DNA of 6,135 nt from Prolixibacteraceae bacterium (GTDB taxonomy: Bacteria > Bacteroidota > Bacteroidia > Bacteroidales > Prolixibacteraceae). The stretch covers positions 1 through 6,135 of the forward strand of contig JAEUSS010000178.1 in NCBI GenBank assembly GCA_016788685.1, written 5' to 3'. Below, piece by piece: positions 6,038-6,135 of the stretch. Both the position numbers and the translations under genes were made by a program. The number at the start of each line of letters is the position of its first letter. Positions within the stretch are counted from its first letter, which is position 1. The notes under the pieces were generated by a model that saw only the letters and a list, made by a program, of their open reading frames with translations, ran no database searches and had not been told where the DNA came from.

Positions 6038-6135
6038 GAAAGAAGAAATTGTTAAAGAGTACATTAAGCGCAGTCAGAAGGATTATTCGATGTCCTTCAA
6101 ACTTGGCGTAGTTCATGAAGTAGAACGAGGTCATC
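6036..6135 (+). CDS. IS3-family transposase OrfA, N-terminal fragment (cut by right window edge)
   Basis: The ATG at 6036 opens a frame of 33 codons to the edge: MKEEIVKEYIKRSQKDYSMS, then FKLGVVHEVERGH. The pattern RSQKDYSxxFKLxVVxEVExG is the start of the helix-turn-helix DNA-binding domain of the small OrfA proteins of Bacteroidota IS3-like elements (the HTH-bearing half that precedes the DDE integrase OrfB). The fragment is too short to show the complete HTH or any frameshift signal leading into OrfB. It lies on the same strand as the GH109 gene but is insulated from it by the terminator at 5949-5988. Whether the element is intact cannot be judged. Confidence 0.8.
   Translation, partial: MKEEIVKEYIKRSQKDYSMSFKLGVVHEVERGH

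Larger units (their letters stand above)
5991..6135 (+). mobile_element. Left part of an IS3-type insertion sequence (cut by right window edge)
   Basis: The transposase start at 6036 and the lack of any gene between it and the terminator at 5988 imply that the left end of an insertion sequence lies between about 5991 and 6020. The exact terminal repeat cannot be fixed because the right end is outside the window; TG dinucleotides at 5994 and 6001 are possible first bases, since IS3-family ends usually begin with TG. No target duplication can be tested. The left coordinate is therefore approximate. Confidence 0.55.

Overview
The window looks like a chromosomal segment of a Bacteroidota bacterium, probably a polysaccharide-degrading member of Bacteroidia related to Marinilabiliales/Prolixibacteraceae. 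That placement is inferred from gene style; I could not run a database comparison. The signs are: start codons preceded by A-rich sequence rather than clear Shine-Dalgarno motifs, a good match to the Bacteroidota -7 promoter box (TAnnTTTG), a DUF4886-type SGNH hydrolase, a GH109-type enzyme, and a low-complexity beta-repeat surface protein.

Layout from left to right. (1) Positions 1-639, minus strand: the N-terminal part of a secreted Ser/Thr/Asn/Gly-rich repeat protein that runs off the left edge. (2) Positions 640-1111: no convincing gene, but an intrinsic terminator (1112-1153) closes a plus-strand transcript of unknown content. (3) Positions 1220-2932: an exported FAD-dependent oxidoreductase of the FAD_oxidored type. 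It is followed after 111 bases, with no terminator between, by (4) an SGNH hydrolase at 3044-3949, and a strong terminator at 4005-4045 ends this probable two-gene unit. (5) Positions 4046-4480: a gene-free stretch with a 20-bp-period tandem repeat array (4130-4266), a promoter candidate (4276-4305), and a long leader. (6) Positions 4481-5932: a Tat-exported Gfo/Idh/MocA-fold enzyme best matched to GH109 (NAD-dependent alpha-N-acetylgalactosaminidase-like), closed by a very strong bidirectional terminator (5949-5988). (7) Positions 6036-6135: the beginning of an IS3-type transposase OrfA running off the right edge, with a hairpin overlapping its start codon.

Functional reading: the three complete enzymes all carry export signals. 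The two dinucleotide-cofactor enzymes both have twin-arginine N-termini, which suits proteins folded around FAD or NAD before export, while the SGNH hydrolase has a Sec-type signal. Together they fit periplasmic processing of a modified, possibly amino-sugar-containing, glycan: GH109 for redox-assisted glycoside cleavage, SGNH for ester removal, and the FAD enzyme for oxidation of an unknown substrate. No SusC/SusD pair or sensor is visible, so assignment to a utilisation locus is unproven. The least explained items are the 20-bp repeat array just upstream of the GH109 promoter and the orphan terminator before the FAD gene.
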